A stretch of 13,526 bases of DNA from an uncultured Actinomycetes bacterium (GTDB lineage Bacteria; Actinomycetota; Actinomycetes; Nanopelagicales; Nanopelagicaceae). The notes under the pieces were generated by a model. That model did not search any database and was not told where the DNA came from. It worked only from the letters and a program-made list of their open reading frames with translations. Where the stretch lies: assembly GCA_903897475.1 (NCBI GenBank), contig CAIUBS010000097.1, positions 1 through 13,526 on the forward strand. The letters run 5' to 3'. Position numbers and translations under genes: made by a program. Positions 1 to 6,674 of the stretch are shown one piece after another (positions within the stretch are counted from its first letter, which is position 1; each line of letters opens with the position of its first letter).

Positions 1-87
1 TTGATTCGTTTTTCTGTGGGAATTGAAAATGTAAATGACCTCTGGTCAGATATACAATCTAGTTTTTTAGCTGCAAAAATTAATTAA
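1..87 (+). CDS. C-terminal end of a Cys/Met-metabolism PLP enzyme (partial)
   Basis: Frame 1 is open from the first base to a TAA at 85-87 and encodes 28 residues. The peptide begins LIRFSVGIENVNDLW, which matches the usual C-terminal end of the trans-sulfuration family (cystathionine gamma-synthase, cystathionine gamma-lyase, O-acetylhomoserine sulfhydrylase, methionine gamma-lyase). In that family an (I/L)R(L/F)SVGIE segment with a substrate-carboxylate arginine is followed by a D-L-hydrophobic helix. The catalytic lysine and most of the enzyme lie outside the window, so the reaction cannot be specified. The next gene starts at the base after this stop (TAAATG), so the two are probably co-transcribed. 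Confidence 0.75.
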   Translation: MIRFSVGIENVNDLWSDIQSSFLAAKIN

Positions 88-573
88 ATGCCCTTACTTG
101 TTCGTGAGGCAAAATTGGATGATATTCCAATAATCTACAAGTACATTAAAGATCTAGCAGAGTATGAGAAAGCGCCAGAGGAGGCGATTCTGACAGAAGA
201 AGACTTAAAGCGGACTTTATTCCCCGATATACCGCAGGTTTATTGCTTGGTGAGTGAATTTGAAAATACGGTGACTGGAATTGCGATCTGGCATTTGAAT
301 TACTCAACCTGGCTTGGAAAGCACGGCATTTACCTAGAAGATCTTTATGTTGACCCAAAATATAGAGGGCAAGGTCATGGAAAGGCATTATTAGTTGCCC
401 TGGCCAAGATTTGTATTGAGCGGGGCTACCAAAGATTGCAGTGGTGGGTATTGGATTGGAATAAGAGCGCAATAGATTTTTATGATTCCATAGGTGCTCA
501 TGCGATGGATGAGTGGACAGTCTTTAGAGTTTCTGGGAAAGAACTAGGAAAACTCGCAAACTCCGATAAATAG
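88..573 (+). CDS. GNAT N-acetyltransferase, SSAT/thialysine acetyltransferase-like
   Basis: A 161-aa GNAT-fold acetyltransferase that should transfer acetyl from acetyl-CoA to a primary amine. The acetyl-CoA loop RGQGHGKA is at 93-100, preceded by the beta4 segment YLEDLYVDP (82-90). NYSTW (71-75), VLDWN (121-125) and FYDSIGA (131-137) closely follow the spermidine/spermine N1-acetyltransferase and SSAT2 (thialysine/diamine) subfamily, where the FY tyrosine serves as general acid. The length matches that family (about 160-170 aa). The likely substrate is a small di- or polyamine or a lysine-like amine, which is inferred from subfamily resemblance. The ATG directly abuts the upstream stop with no evident Shine-Dalgarno sequence, suggesting translational coupling to the upstream PLP enzyme. 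Confidence 0.85.
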   Translation: MPLLVREAKLDDIPIIYKYIKDLAEYEKAPEEAILTEEDLKRTLFPDIPQVYCLVSEFENTVTGIAIWHLNYSTWLGKHGIYLEDLYVDPKYRGQGHGKALLVALAKICIERGYQRLQWWVLDWNKSAIDFYDSIGAHAMDEWTVFRVSGKELGKLANSDK

Positions 574-608
574 CTTCATCAGTAATCAAATGAGAGTAGA
601 TTTATCCC

Positions 609-758
609 ATGATTAAAGCCTTCAAAAGACTACTTGCATTCTTTGGCATTATTTTGGTCGCATTTGGCGCAATTAAAGGTTTGTTTAATTGGCTAGCAAG
701 ATCTGAAAATGATGAATACGAGGTATGGAGTGATGATGAAGAACGAGAAGATGCCTAG
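609..758 (+). CDS. Small single-pass membrane protein with acidic tail, 49 aa
   Basis: A short ORF, ATG at 609 to TAG at 756-758. It encodes a basic N-terminus (MIKAFKR), one hydrophobic segment (about residues 8-27, starting LLAFFGIILVAFG), then a short linker and a strongly acidic C-terminus (ENDEYEVWSDDEEREDA). The positive-inside pattern predicts an N-in anchor with the acidic tail outside or at the membrane surface. The last G of its TAG stop is the first base of the next gene's GTG start (TAGTG), a classic coupling arrangement that supports it being real. Tiny proteins of this plan are common in Actinobacteria, but I do not recognise a family and assign no function. Confidence 0.6.
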   Translation: MIKAFKRLLAFFGIILVAFGAIKGLFNWLARSENDEYEVWSDDEEREDA

Positions 759-1138
759 TGAGCGCTGAATATATTCCTGGCTCTTGCAATATTGGTAATG
801 GTGAAGTTAGACGTCGTCAAGCAGTAGCAATTTTTGGATTATTTTTAACATCCTTCTCAGCAATAACAATCCTGGCAACAGATCAAAGTAGAAATTCAAG
901 ATTATCAATTTTTGTACCAGCTTTAATATTTGCAATTGGTTTTGTTCAATCTAGAAAAAAGTTTTGCCTAGCTTATGGATTAGCCGGAACATTTAACTTT
1001 GGTAAGTTAGGGCAAATTTCAAAAGTTCAGTCAACTGAAGATCGCAAAGCTGACCGCAAAACTGCGGTTTTAATCCTGTTTCAATCTGCAGCCCTTGCAG
1101 CATTGATTACTGCTGTATTTTTTGCGCTACCTTTATAA
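758..1138 (+). CDS. Uncharacterised multi-pass membrane protein with CNIG motif, 126 aa
   Basis: A GTG-started protein coupled to the 49-aa ORF by a one-base overlap. The N-terminus YIPGSCNIGNGEVRRRQ (residues 5-21) is followed by three hydrophobic segments (about 23-40, 48-64 and 103-125). Between the second and third is a cytosolic-type loop with CLAYGLAGTFNFG (70-82) and a charged stretch, EDRKADRK (94-101). Cys10 sits before the first helix and Cys70 after the second, so both may face the same side. The CNIG segment with an ArgArgArg patch looks like a conserved module of an uncharacterised family; I recall similar proteins but cannot name one. No enzymatic motif is visible. Its 3' end overlaps the convergent ABC ATPase gene by six bases (1133-1138), leaving no room for a separate terminator. 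Confidence 0.7.
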   Translation: MSAEYIPGSCNIGNGEVRRRQAVAIFGLFLTSFSAITILATDQSRNSRLSIFVPALIFAIGFVQSRKKFCLAYGLAGTFNFGKLGQISKVQSTEDRKADRKTAVLILFQSAALAALITAVFFALPL

Positions 1139-1912
1139 ATCTTCATAACTTGATGGCAGTTCGCCGACATTTAAAAACTTTAAGTATTTTTCAGTTATTT
1201 CACCTGGCTTACCTGAGGCAAGCATCTGACCTCTGTGCAGCCAGATTGCGTGATCGCACAGTTCATTAATCGAGGAAAGCGCGTGCGAAACTATTAATAT
1301 CGTTCGTGCCTCTTCACATAACTGTCGCATCTTATTAAAGGATTTTTCTTTAAATGCTGCATCACCAGCAGATAATGCCTCATCTAATAGCAAAATATCT
1401 GGCGTCATATTTACTGCAACAGAAAATGCAACCCTGCTATACATACCTGAGCTATAAGTTCTAACTGGCATATCAATAAATCCTTCTGGTAAATCTGCAA
1501 ATTCTGCGATTGCATCTGTTTGGGACTCAATCTCATCCCTGCTTAAGCCAGAAGCCAGTCCGCCTAAAATAATGTTATCTCGACCAGATAATGCTTTATT
1601 AAAACCAACTCCTAATGCAAGTAAAGTAGAAATCTTTCCATTCACACCAATTCGTCCTTGAGTAGGAGGCAAAATTCCAGCAATTGACCGCATCAATGTT
1701 GATTTACCCGCACCATTTGCTCCAACAATACCTAGCACTGAACCATGGGGAATATCTAAAGTTAAATTCTTTACTGCCTCAACGGTCTTTGTTCTCACTC
1801 TTTCACCACGGCTAGCTCTCATCAATGCATTCTTTAAAGTTTTCTTTGATTCAACATTAATCTTGTAACTAATTGAAAGGTTTTCAATTTTAACTGCCAA
1901 ACTATCTGGCAT
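1133..1912 (-). CDS. ABC exporter ATPase, Wzt/TagH-like (polysaccharide or teichoic-acid export)
   Basis: Nucleotide-binding subunit, 259 aa from the ATG at 1912. Walker A GANGAGKST is at 64-72, the signature YSSGMYSR at 153-160, Walker B DILLLDE at 172-178 and the switch histidine at 210 (VSHAL). The LGVGFNKALSGRDNI stretch (100-114) is typical of the Wzt/TagH/RfbB group rather than importers. The frame is open further upstream to a TTG at 1978, but that start would overlap the permease by 56 bases, while the ATG leaves a 10-base gap and begins at the usual family N-terminus, so I prefer it. It lacks the C-terminal carbohydrate-binding domain of longer Wzt proteins, suggesting a substrate recognised through its lipid carrier. 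It partners with the permease encoded just upstream (1923-2798). Confidence 0.88.
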   Translation of the reverse strand: MPDSLAVKIENLSISYKINVESKKTLKNALMRASRGERVRTKTVEAVKNLTLDIPHGSVLGIVGANGAGKSTLMRSIAGILPPTQGRIGVNGKISTLLALGVGFNKALSGRDNIILGGLASGLSRDEIESQTDAIAEFADLPEGFIDMPVRTYSSGMYSRVAFSVAVNMTPDILLLDEALSAGDAAFKEKSFNKMRQLCEEARTILIVSHALSSINELCDHAIWLHRGQMLASGKPGEITEKYLKFLNVGELPSSYEDL

Positions 1913-1922
1913 TACAGATTTA

Positions 1923-2798
1923 TTAAGAGATACGGACGGCAAAATCGCGCTCCCTTGAGATAAAGAAATATCCACCAAACAAAATTGATATTAAACACCA
2001 AACTACACAACCAATCGCTTGGGAGAGTGTGGGGGTCAAGCCATCTATCCAAATTCTTGAGTTAGCAGAAAGAATTGGGCCCAGAGGATTTAGATAAAGA
2101 ATAATTCGATACCAACCAGAAAGCATATCTGGCTGCCAAAGTACTGGTGAGGCGTATAACCAGATTCTCATAATATATGAAAGTAATTTTGTAGTATCTC
2201 TAAAATAAACATTAAGTGTTGCAAAAAACAAAGCTAAGCCAAAACTTGTTATTGCTAAAAGTATTAAAAGTGCTGGAACCAAAAGATAATTCCAAGTCAA
2301 TCCTGGAATTGTTGTATCATCGATTGCTAATTTACCGATAACAACAATAGATATATAGACCGGAATCGTGGGCCAAAATTGTCTTGCTGCACTAATTGCA
2401 CTAGAAAGTGGAAGCAGTGATCTTGGAAAAGCTTGATTTAAAATCAATCTGCCACCCGAAGTGATTGATTGTGCGCCAGATAAAATACAATTTTGAGCAA
2501 AATAGAATGTAAATAACCCAATTAAAATATGACATAAAGTTGTAAAGCCGCCCAAGCCGCCTCTACCACCTTGAATTATTGTTACTAAGAGAAAATAAAT
2601 TAAAGCCAAAAACAACGGATTTAAGACCAACCAAACATTTCCAAGTTTTGAATCTAAATACTCTGCTTTATCTGTGAACTTTGACAGTTCGGTAGCAAAT
2701 TCGCGCCGGCGCCAAAAGTCTTTCAAATATGGTCTAAGAGGAGGTAGAGAGGATTTATGAGGTTCAAATATCTGAACCTTATTTTGTGCCTCACTCAT
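1923..2798 (-). CDS. ABC-2 type exporter permease, Wzm/TagG-like
   Basis: Membrane subunit of the exporter, 291 aa. A cytosolic N-terminal region with an amphipathic, basic stretch (RPYLKDFWRRREFA, 22-35) precedes about six hydrophobic segments (roughly 56-76, 86-108, 130-156, 171-194, 207-222, 259-280). The KLGNVWLVLNPL entry to the first helix (51-62) and YASPVLW (215-221) match the ABC2_membrane family used for O-antigen, teichoic acid and, in mycobacteria, galactan export. It would form a homodimer with two copies of the ATPase to flip a polyprenyl-linked glycan outward. The ATG at 2798 lies five bases after the TerC stop, and the ATPase starts ten bases after this gene ends. No glycosyltransferase is in view, so the glycan is unknown. 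Confidence 0.85.
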   Translation of the reverse strand: MSEAQNKVQIFEPHKSSLPPLRPYLKDFWRRREFATELSKFTDKAEYLDSKLGNVWLVLNPLFLALIYFLLVTIIQGGRGGLGGFTTLCHILIGLFTFYFAQNCILSGAQSITSGGRLILNQAFPRSLLPLSSAISAARQFWPTIPVYISIVVIGKLAIDDTTIPGLTWNYLLVPALLILLAITSFGLALFFATLNVYFRDTTKLLSYIMRIWLYASPVLWQPDMLSGWYRIILYLNPLGPILSANSRIWIDGLTPTLSQAIGCVVWCLISILFGGYFFISRERDFAVRIS

Positions 2799-2803
2799 GG
2801 AGG

Positions 2804-3703
2804 CTATTCTGCCACCTTTGATTTAGAACTTCTTGCCAAACTGGCAGCAATTGTAATAACTAAGGTTATGGCGATTACTGAAAGTGAGAATTGAGTAGAA
2901 ATTTCAGGTACATGTATGCCGAATATATTATGAGTTCCACCACCATGTATTGCCTCTAAAACCAACTTTACTCCGATAAAACCTAAAATCACTGATAATC
3001 CCTCATTTAGGTAAATTAACTTTCCCATCAGTCCACCAAGTAAAAAGTAGAGTTGCCGTAACCCCATAAGAGCAAATGCGTTTGCAGTAAAAACTATGTA
3101 TGGATCTTTTGTTAAGCCAAAGATGGCGGGAATTGAATCTAGAGCAAAAATTAAATCAGTGAATGCAATAGCTACTAAGACAATGGTTAAAGAAGATGCC
3201 CCTCTTTTTCTCAACCATACTATTGCTTTACCCTCTTTCCATTCCTTTTCCTGGTCTTCTGTAAATAACTTATAACTTGTATAGATAAGGAATGCACCAA
3301 AAATATAAAACACCCAGGAGTATCTTGTAATCGCTGCTGAACCCAGAGCAATAAAAATTCCCCGAAGAACTAGCGCCATTGCAATTCCAGCCAACAAGAC
3401 TAATTGCTGCTTCTTTTTATCAATTTGAAATCTAGCAAGAATTAGTATGAAGATAAAAAGGTTATCTACCGATAATGAGTACTCTGTAATCCAACCAGCA
3501 AAGAATTCATTCCTAGATTGTGCATTACCCCACCTCGAAAGTGACAAACCAAAAATTATTGCCGCCCCAACGTAAAATGCTGTCCAGAGGCTTGCCTCTT
3601 TCATAGTTGTTTCTTTATTTCTTCTAATGATCGCTAATGCTAAGTCAAAAGCGAGTACTGCAAGTAATGCTGCAATAGTAAATTGCCATACCGCTAAACT
3701 CAT
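2804..3703 (-). CDS. TerC/Alx family integral membrane protein
   Basis: A 299-aa polytopic protein of the TerC family. Family hallmarks are EYSLSVDNLFIF (74-85) and FTDLIFALDSIPAIFG (181-196), each with membrane-embedded acidic residues (Asp80, Asp183, Asp189), and FGAFLIYTSYKLF (135-147). About seven to nine hydrophobic segments are visible. Characterised relatives such as E. coli Alx affect manganese export and metal homeostasis, and some act with the Sec translocon to metallate exported proteins. A metal-ion role is therefore likely, but the specific ion is inferred. Start and upstream stop overlap as TAATG (3705-3701), so it is translationally coupled to the D-lactate dehydrogenase gene. 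This also rules out a dedicated yybP-ykoY-type riboswitch leader here. Confidence 0.9.
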   Translation of the reverse strand: MSLAVWQFTIAALLAVLAFDLALAIIRRNKETTMKEASLWTAFYVGAAIIFGLSLSRWGNAQSRNEFFAGWITEYSLSVDNLFIFILILARFQIDKKKQQLVLLAGIAMALVLRGIFIALGSAAITRYSWVFYIFGAFLIYTSYKLFTEDQEKEWKEGKAIVWLRKRGASSLTIVLVAIAFTDLIFALDSIPAIFGLTKDPYIVFTANAFALMGLRQLYFLLGGLMGKLIYLNEGLSVILGFIGVKLVLEAIHGGGTHNIFGIHVPEISTQFSLSVIAITLVITIAASLARSSKSKVAE

Positions 3704-5091
3704 TAATTAAAGACCTTCCCCGGATTTAAAATATTATTTGGATCTAAAGTTTGCTTGATCAGCTTCATAATACTAACGGCTGGTGCCCCAGTTTCTTCCA
3801 CTAATGCCTCTATTTTGCCCGATCCAATTCCATGCTCACCGGTGCAGGTTCCACCCATTTCGATCATTTTCATAGTTATCTCATGAGTTATATCTCGCAC
3901 ATCCTCTAATTCTTTTGGATTTGCCGGATCAGTCACAATAAAGCAATGAAAATTAGCATCTGCAACGTGACCTAAAATTGAAAATGGGTAGGGATGTTTT
4001 GAAAGAATTTGTTCTGCAGTTTGTACTGCATCGGAAAGTTTTGAAAGTGGAACTGCAGCATCTGTACTTACCGCTCGCTTGCCTGGGTGAGCTGCAATGC
4101 CAGCCCAATAGGCATTGTGACGAGCTTGCCACAATTTACGTCTAGCTCCTTCATCTACTGTCCATTCAAAATCTGATCCACCAAATTCTTCAACAATATC
4201 TCGAACTGATTGTGCATCCTCTGCTACACCTTGAGGTGAGCCATGGAATTCGAAAAATAAAGTAGGCATCTCAGATAAGTTAAGTCCATCGTGTGCATTA
4301 ACATTTTTAATACATTTTGCATCCAAAAATTCACATCTTGCGATAGAAATTCCTGACCTAACGATTGCGGTTGCAGCAGTTACGCCATCGGATAGTGTTG
4401 GAAAGCGAACGATTGCGGCCGCCATTTTTTCAGGAATACCAAAAACTCTTAATGTTAATTCGGTAATGACTGCAAGAGTTCCCTCTGATCCAACTAGTAA
4501 CCTGGTTAGGTCATAACCAGCTGATAACTTTCTAGTTTCGCGACCAGTTTTTATTACAGTTCCATCTGCCATAACTGCGGTCATTGCTAATACGTTATCT
4601 CGCATCGAGCCATATCTAACAGTTGTTGTGCCAGCCGCACCTGTTGATGCCATACCACCTAAAGTGGCATCTGCTCCAGGATCGACTGAGAAAAATAATC
4701 CATTTGATGCAAGTTTTTCATTCAAAGCCATTCGGTGTACACCTGGCTCTACCCGCACAAGTAAATCATCTGGTCTTATTTCAATAATTTTATTCATCTC
4801 AGTTAAATCCAATGAGATTCCACCAAAAAGTGGGAGTACATGGCCTTCCAGTGAGGAGCCAGCACCAAATGCAACAACTGGAATTTTTTCAGAATTACAA
4901 TACTTCAAAACACTAGAAACTTCCTCAGTACTATGTGGCATAACAACAGCCGATGGCCGCACCGGTGGAATTGCGGATTCATCTCTTCCGTGTTGATCAA
5001 GAATTGTTTCATTTGTACTTACAGCACCTGTAACTAATGTTTTTAGATGTTCAATTTGAGAAGGAGTTAGGTCAACTCTTTTATTAATCAC
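3703..5091 (-). CDS. FAD-linked D-lactate dehydrogenase (LDHD/Dld1, GlcD type)
   Basis: A 462-aa FAD-binding type 4 oxidoreductase. The FAD-binding half carries GAGSSLEGH (76-84), VDPGADATLGGMAST (136-150), TTTVRYGSMRDNVL (155-168) and SAGYDLTRLLVGSEGTL (190-206). The C-terminal half carries GHVADANFH (374-382), whose two histidines are the metal/substrate ligands of the family, and GTCTGEHGIGSGK (414-426). The set matches mitochondrial-type D-lactate dehydrogenases more closely than glycolate oxidase GlcD, because of its RYG/MRDNVL and HNAYWA (325-330) stretches. It would oxidise D-lactate or another D-2-hydroxy acid to the 2-keto acid and pass electrons to a carrier. It starts at a GTG (5091-5089), is complete, and is the first gene of the minus-strand operon, divergent from the HemL-like gene. 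Confidence 0.88.
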   Translation of the reverse strand: MINKRVDLTPSQIEHLKTLVTGAVSTNETILDQHGRDESAIPPVRPSAVVMPHSTEEVSSVLKYCNSEKIPVVAFGAGSSLEGHVLPLFGGISLDLTEMNKIIEIRPDDLLVRVEPGVHRMALNEKLASNGLFFSVDPGADATLGGMASTGAAGTTTVRYGSMRDNVLAMTAVMADGTVIKTGRETRKLSAGYDLTRLLVGSEGTLAVITELTLRVFGIPEKMAAAIVRFPTLSDGVTAATAIVRSGISIARCEFLDAKCIKNVNAHDGLNLSEMPTLFFEFHGSPQGVAEDAQSVRDIVEEFGGSDFEWTVDEGARRKLWQARHNAYWAGIAAHPGKRAVSTDAAVPLSKLSDAVQTAEQILSKHPYPFSILGHVADANFHCFIVTDPANPKELEDVRDITHEITMKMIEMGGTCTGEHGIGSGKIEALVEETGAPAVSIMKLIKQTLDPNNILNPGKVFN

Positions 5092-5172
5092 GCTTTAGAT
5101 CCTAGTGGATTAATCTGTAAAACTAATTATTACAAAAAGTTAATCTTCATGTTTTACGCATAAATAACAGGG

Positions 5173-5200
5173 TTGATTTAAAGTTTTAAACTGCTAAACT
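5173..5200 (+). promoter_or_regulatory. Predicted promoter for the HemL-like aminotransferase
   Basis: A TTGATT box (5173-5178) is separated by 16 bases from TAAACT (5195-5200), which is preceded by TG one base away (TGcTAAACT, an extended -10). This would place transcription start near 5206-5208. It is inferred from consensus only. The divergent D-lactate dehydrogenase operon must be transcribed from the same 187-base region (5092-5278), but I could not choose a convincing minus-strand pair there. Confidence 0.4.
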
Positions 5201-5205
5201 AAGCC

Positions 5206-5221
5206 CGTAAGACAACTTACG
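5206..5221. promoter_or_regulatory. Perfect 6-bp inverted repeat at the predicted transcription start
   Basis: CGTAAG (5206-5211), the four-base spacer ACAA, then CTTACG (5216-5221) form an exact inverted repeat. It begins about six bases after the predicted -10 and ends six bases before the in-frame GTG at 5228. It could be a repressor operator straddling the start of transcription, or a small hairpin at the extreme 5' end of the mRNA. It has no downstream T-run, so it is not a terminator. Its function is inferred from position only. Confidence 0.4.
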
Positions 5222-5278
5222 ACTGGAGTGTGCACCACAAATACTGGTTTAAATAAACCACTTGTTGTACAAAATTGC

Positions 5279-6673
5279 ATGAAAACCCAAACGAACCACC
5301 CTCAAACATTTCGCTTAGTACCTACACATTCACAGCCGCTTAATCCTGCTCGGTTAGAAAAACTTTTCCAAGAGCAGCTAGATAAATATAAAAAATCATT
5401 ATTAAGTTCAGATTTAGAGTATAAAAAAGCTATCGAGAGTATTCCACTCGGAGCTCATTCATCATTCCAATCTTTTGATCCTTACCCAATATCAATTGCA
5501 TCGGCAAAGGGTGCATGGATGACAGATGTTGATGGTCGAAAGATGCTAGATCTTTCAATGGGATTTGGGTCGATGCTTGTTGGGCATTTAAACCAAGAGG
5601 TCATTTCAGAGATTAGAGAGTTGCTAACTGTCGGAACTTTATACACAGCTCCATCGCCAATTTCAAGAGAATCAGCAGAGCTTCTCTGTAAGCGATTTGG
5701 CATCGATCAGATTAGATTTACAAACTCAGGCACTGAATCAACAATGTATGCAGTCAGGACTGCGCGTGCTTACACCGGCAAAGAGGGTGTAGTTAAAGTA
5801 GAAGGTGGTTACCACGGAAGTGGAGATGCGCTCGCAGTTTCAACCAAGCCCTCTTTAGATAAAGCTGGACCTGCAGATGCACCAAACTCGGTGCCAAACA
5901 ATGCAGTTGTTTCAGGTGAGTCATATGTTGTTCCATATAACAACATAGAAGCTCTGGAAAAAGTATTTAGTGAGCATTCATCCACAATTGCCTGCTTTAT
6001 TGTTGAACCAGTTTTAGAAAATATCGGAATAGTTTTGCCAGATGAGGGATACTTAGAGGCAGTCAGAGAGTTATGTGATCAGTACAAAATCGTACTAATT
6101 TTTGATGAGGTTAAAACTGGTTTAACTGCTGGACCGCAAGGGGCATCACAAAGACTTGGTGTAATTCCAGATCTAATTTGTCTTGCTAAATCTATTGGTG
6201 GTGGCATTCCACTTGCAGCTTTTGGTGGTAAAACTGAGTTTATGAAACCAGTTTCAGATGGAAGAGCACCACATCTTGGAACTTTTAATGGACATATTTT
6301 GGCGATGGCTGCGGTCAAAGGCGTAGATAAAGTTTGTACGCCAGAGGCGCTGACAAAAGCTGAAAATTTAAACATTCAAGCGCTAACTAGAATTAAAGAA
6401 ATAATTGATGAGTATGAATTACCAGCACATACTGTTGGATTTGGAGTTAAAGGTTGTGTTACCTGGTCTGATAAACCAGTTAGAAATTATCGAGATTACA
6501 AAGCAACCGATTTTAATGTTGCTGAGTTATCATTTTTATGGTCTTTAAACCATGGAATTATGACGCCGCCAGGACTAGATGAGCAGTGGCTAATTAGTTT
6601 GGCTCATGGTCAAGATGAAATTGATTTTATGGTTAATGACTTTAAGGAGCTTGCAAAAACACTTCGTGGCTAA
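5279..6673 (+). CDS. HemL-like class III aminotransferase/aminomutase
   Basis: A PLP enzyme of the glutamate-1-semialdehyde aminomutase branch of class III aminotransferases, 464 aa from the ATG at 5279. Numbered from that ATG: a GAHSSFQSF stretch (58-66) corresponds to HemL GGVNSPVRAF. FTNSGTEST (147-155) binds PLP phosphate, YHGSGD (178-183) stacks on the ring, FDEVKTG (275-281) holds the Asp that contacts the pyridine nitrogen, and AKSIGGG (303-309) contains the Schiff-base Lys304. HemL has DEVMTGF where this has DEVKTGL, and its roughly 60-residue N-terminal extension is longer than in HemL. Together with the absence of heme genes, this suggests another amino substrate. The frame is also open to a GTG at 5228 (481 aa); neither start has a well-spaced Shine-Dalgarno sequence, so the start is uncertain. 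It converges on mmsA with one base between the stops. Confidence 0.8.
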   Translation: MKTQTNHPQTFRLVPTHSQPLNPARLEKLFQEQLDKYKKSLLSSDLEYKKAIESIPLGAHSSFQSFDPYPISIASAKGAWMTDVDGRKMLDLSMGFGSMLVGHLNQEVISEIRELLTVGTLYTAPSPISRESAELLCKRFGIDQIRFTNSGTESTMYAVRTARAYTGKEGVVKVEGGYHGSGDALAVSTKPSLDKAGPADAPNSVPNNAVVSGESYVVPYNNIEALEKVFSEHSSTIACFIVEPVLENIGIVLPDEGYLEAVRELCDQYKIVLIFDEVKTGLTAGPQGASQRLGVIPDLICLAKSIGGGIPLAAFGGKTEFMKPVSDGRAPHLGTFNGHILAMAAVKGVDKVCTPEALTKAENLNIQALTRIKEIIDEYELPAHTVGFGVKGCVTWSDKPVRNYRDYKATDFNVAELSFLWSLNHGIMTPPGLDEQWLISLAHGQDEIDFMVNDFKELAKTLRG

Positions 6674-6674
6674 T

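Noticed and set aside
1913..1978. The TTG at 1978 as the start of the exporter ATPase.
   Set aside because: It would add 22 residues overlapping the permease by 56 bases; the ATG at 1912 gives a normal family N-terminus and spacing.
3703..3800. A manganese (yybP-ykoY) riboswitch ahead of the TerC/Alx gene.
   Set aside because: The start codon overlaps the upstream stop (TAATG), so there is no leader in which such an RNA could lie.
5279..6673. Calling the first class III aminotransferase hemL.
   Set aside because: It is in the HemL branch by motif, but the DEVK substitution, long N-terminus and non-heme context make the specific symbol unsafe.
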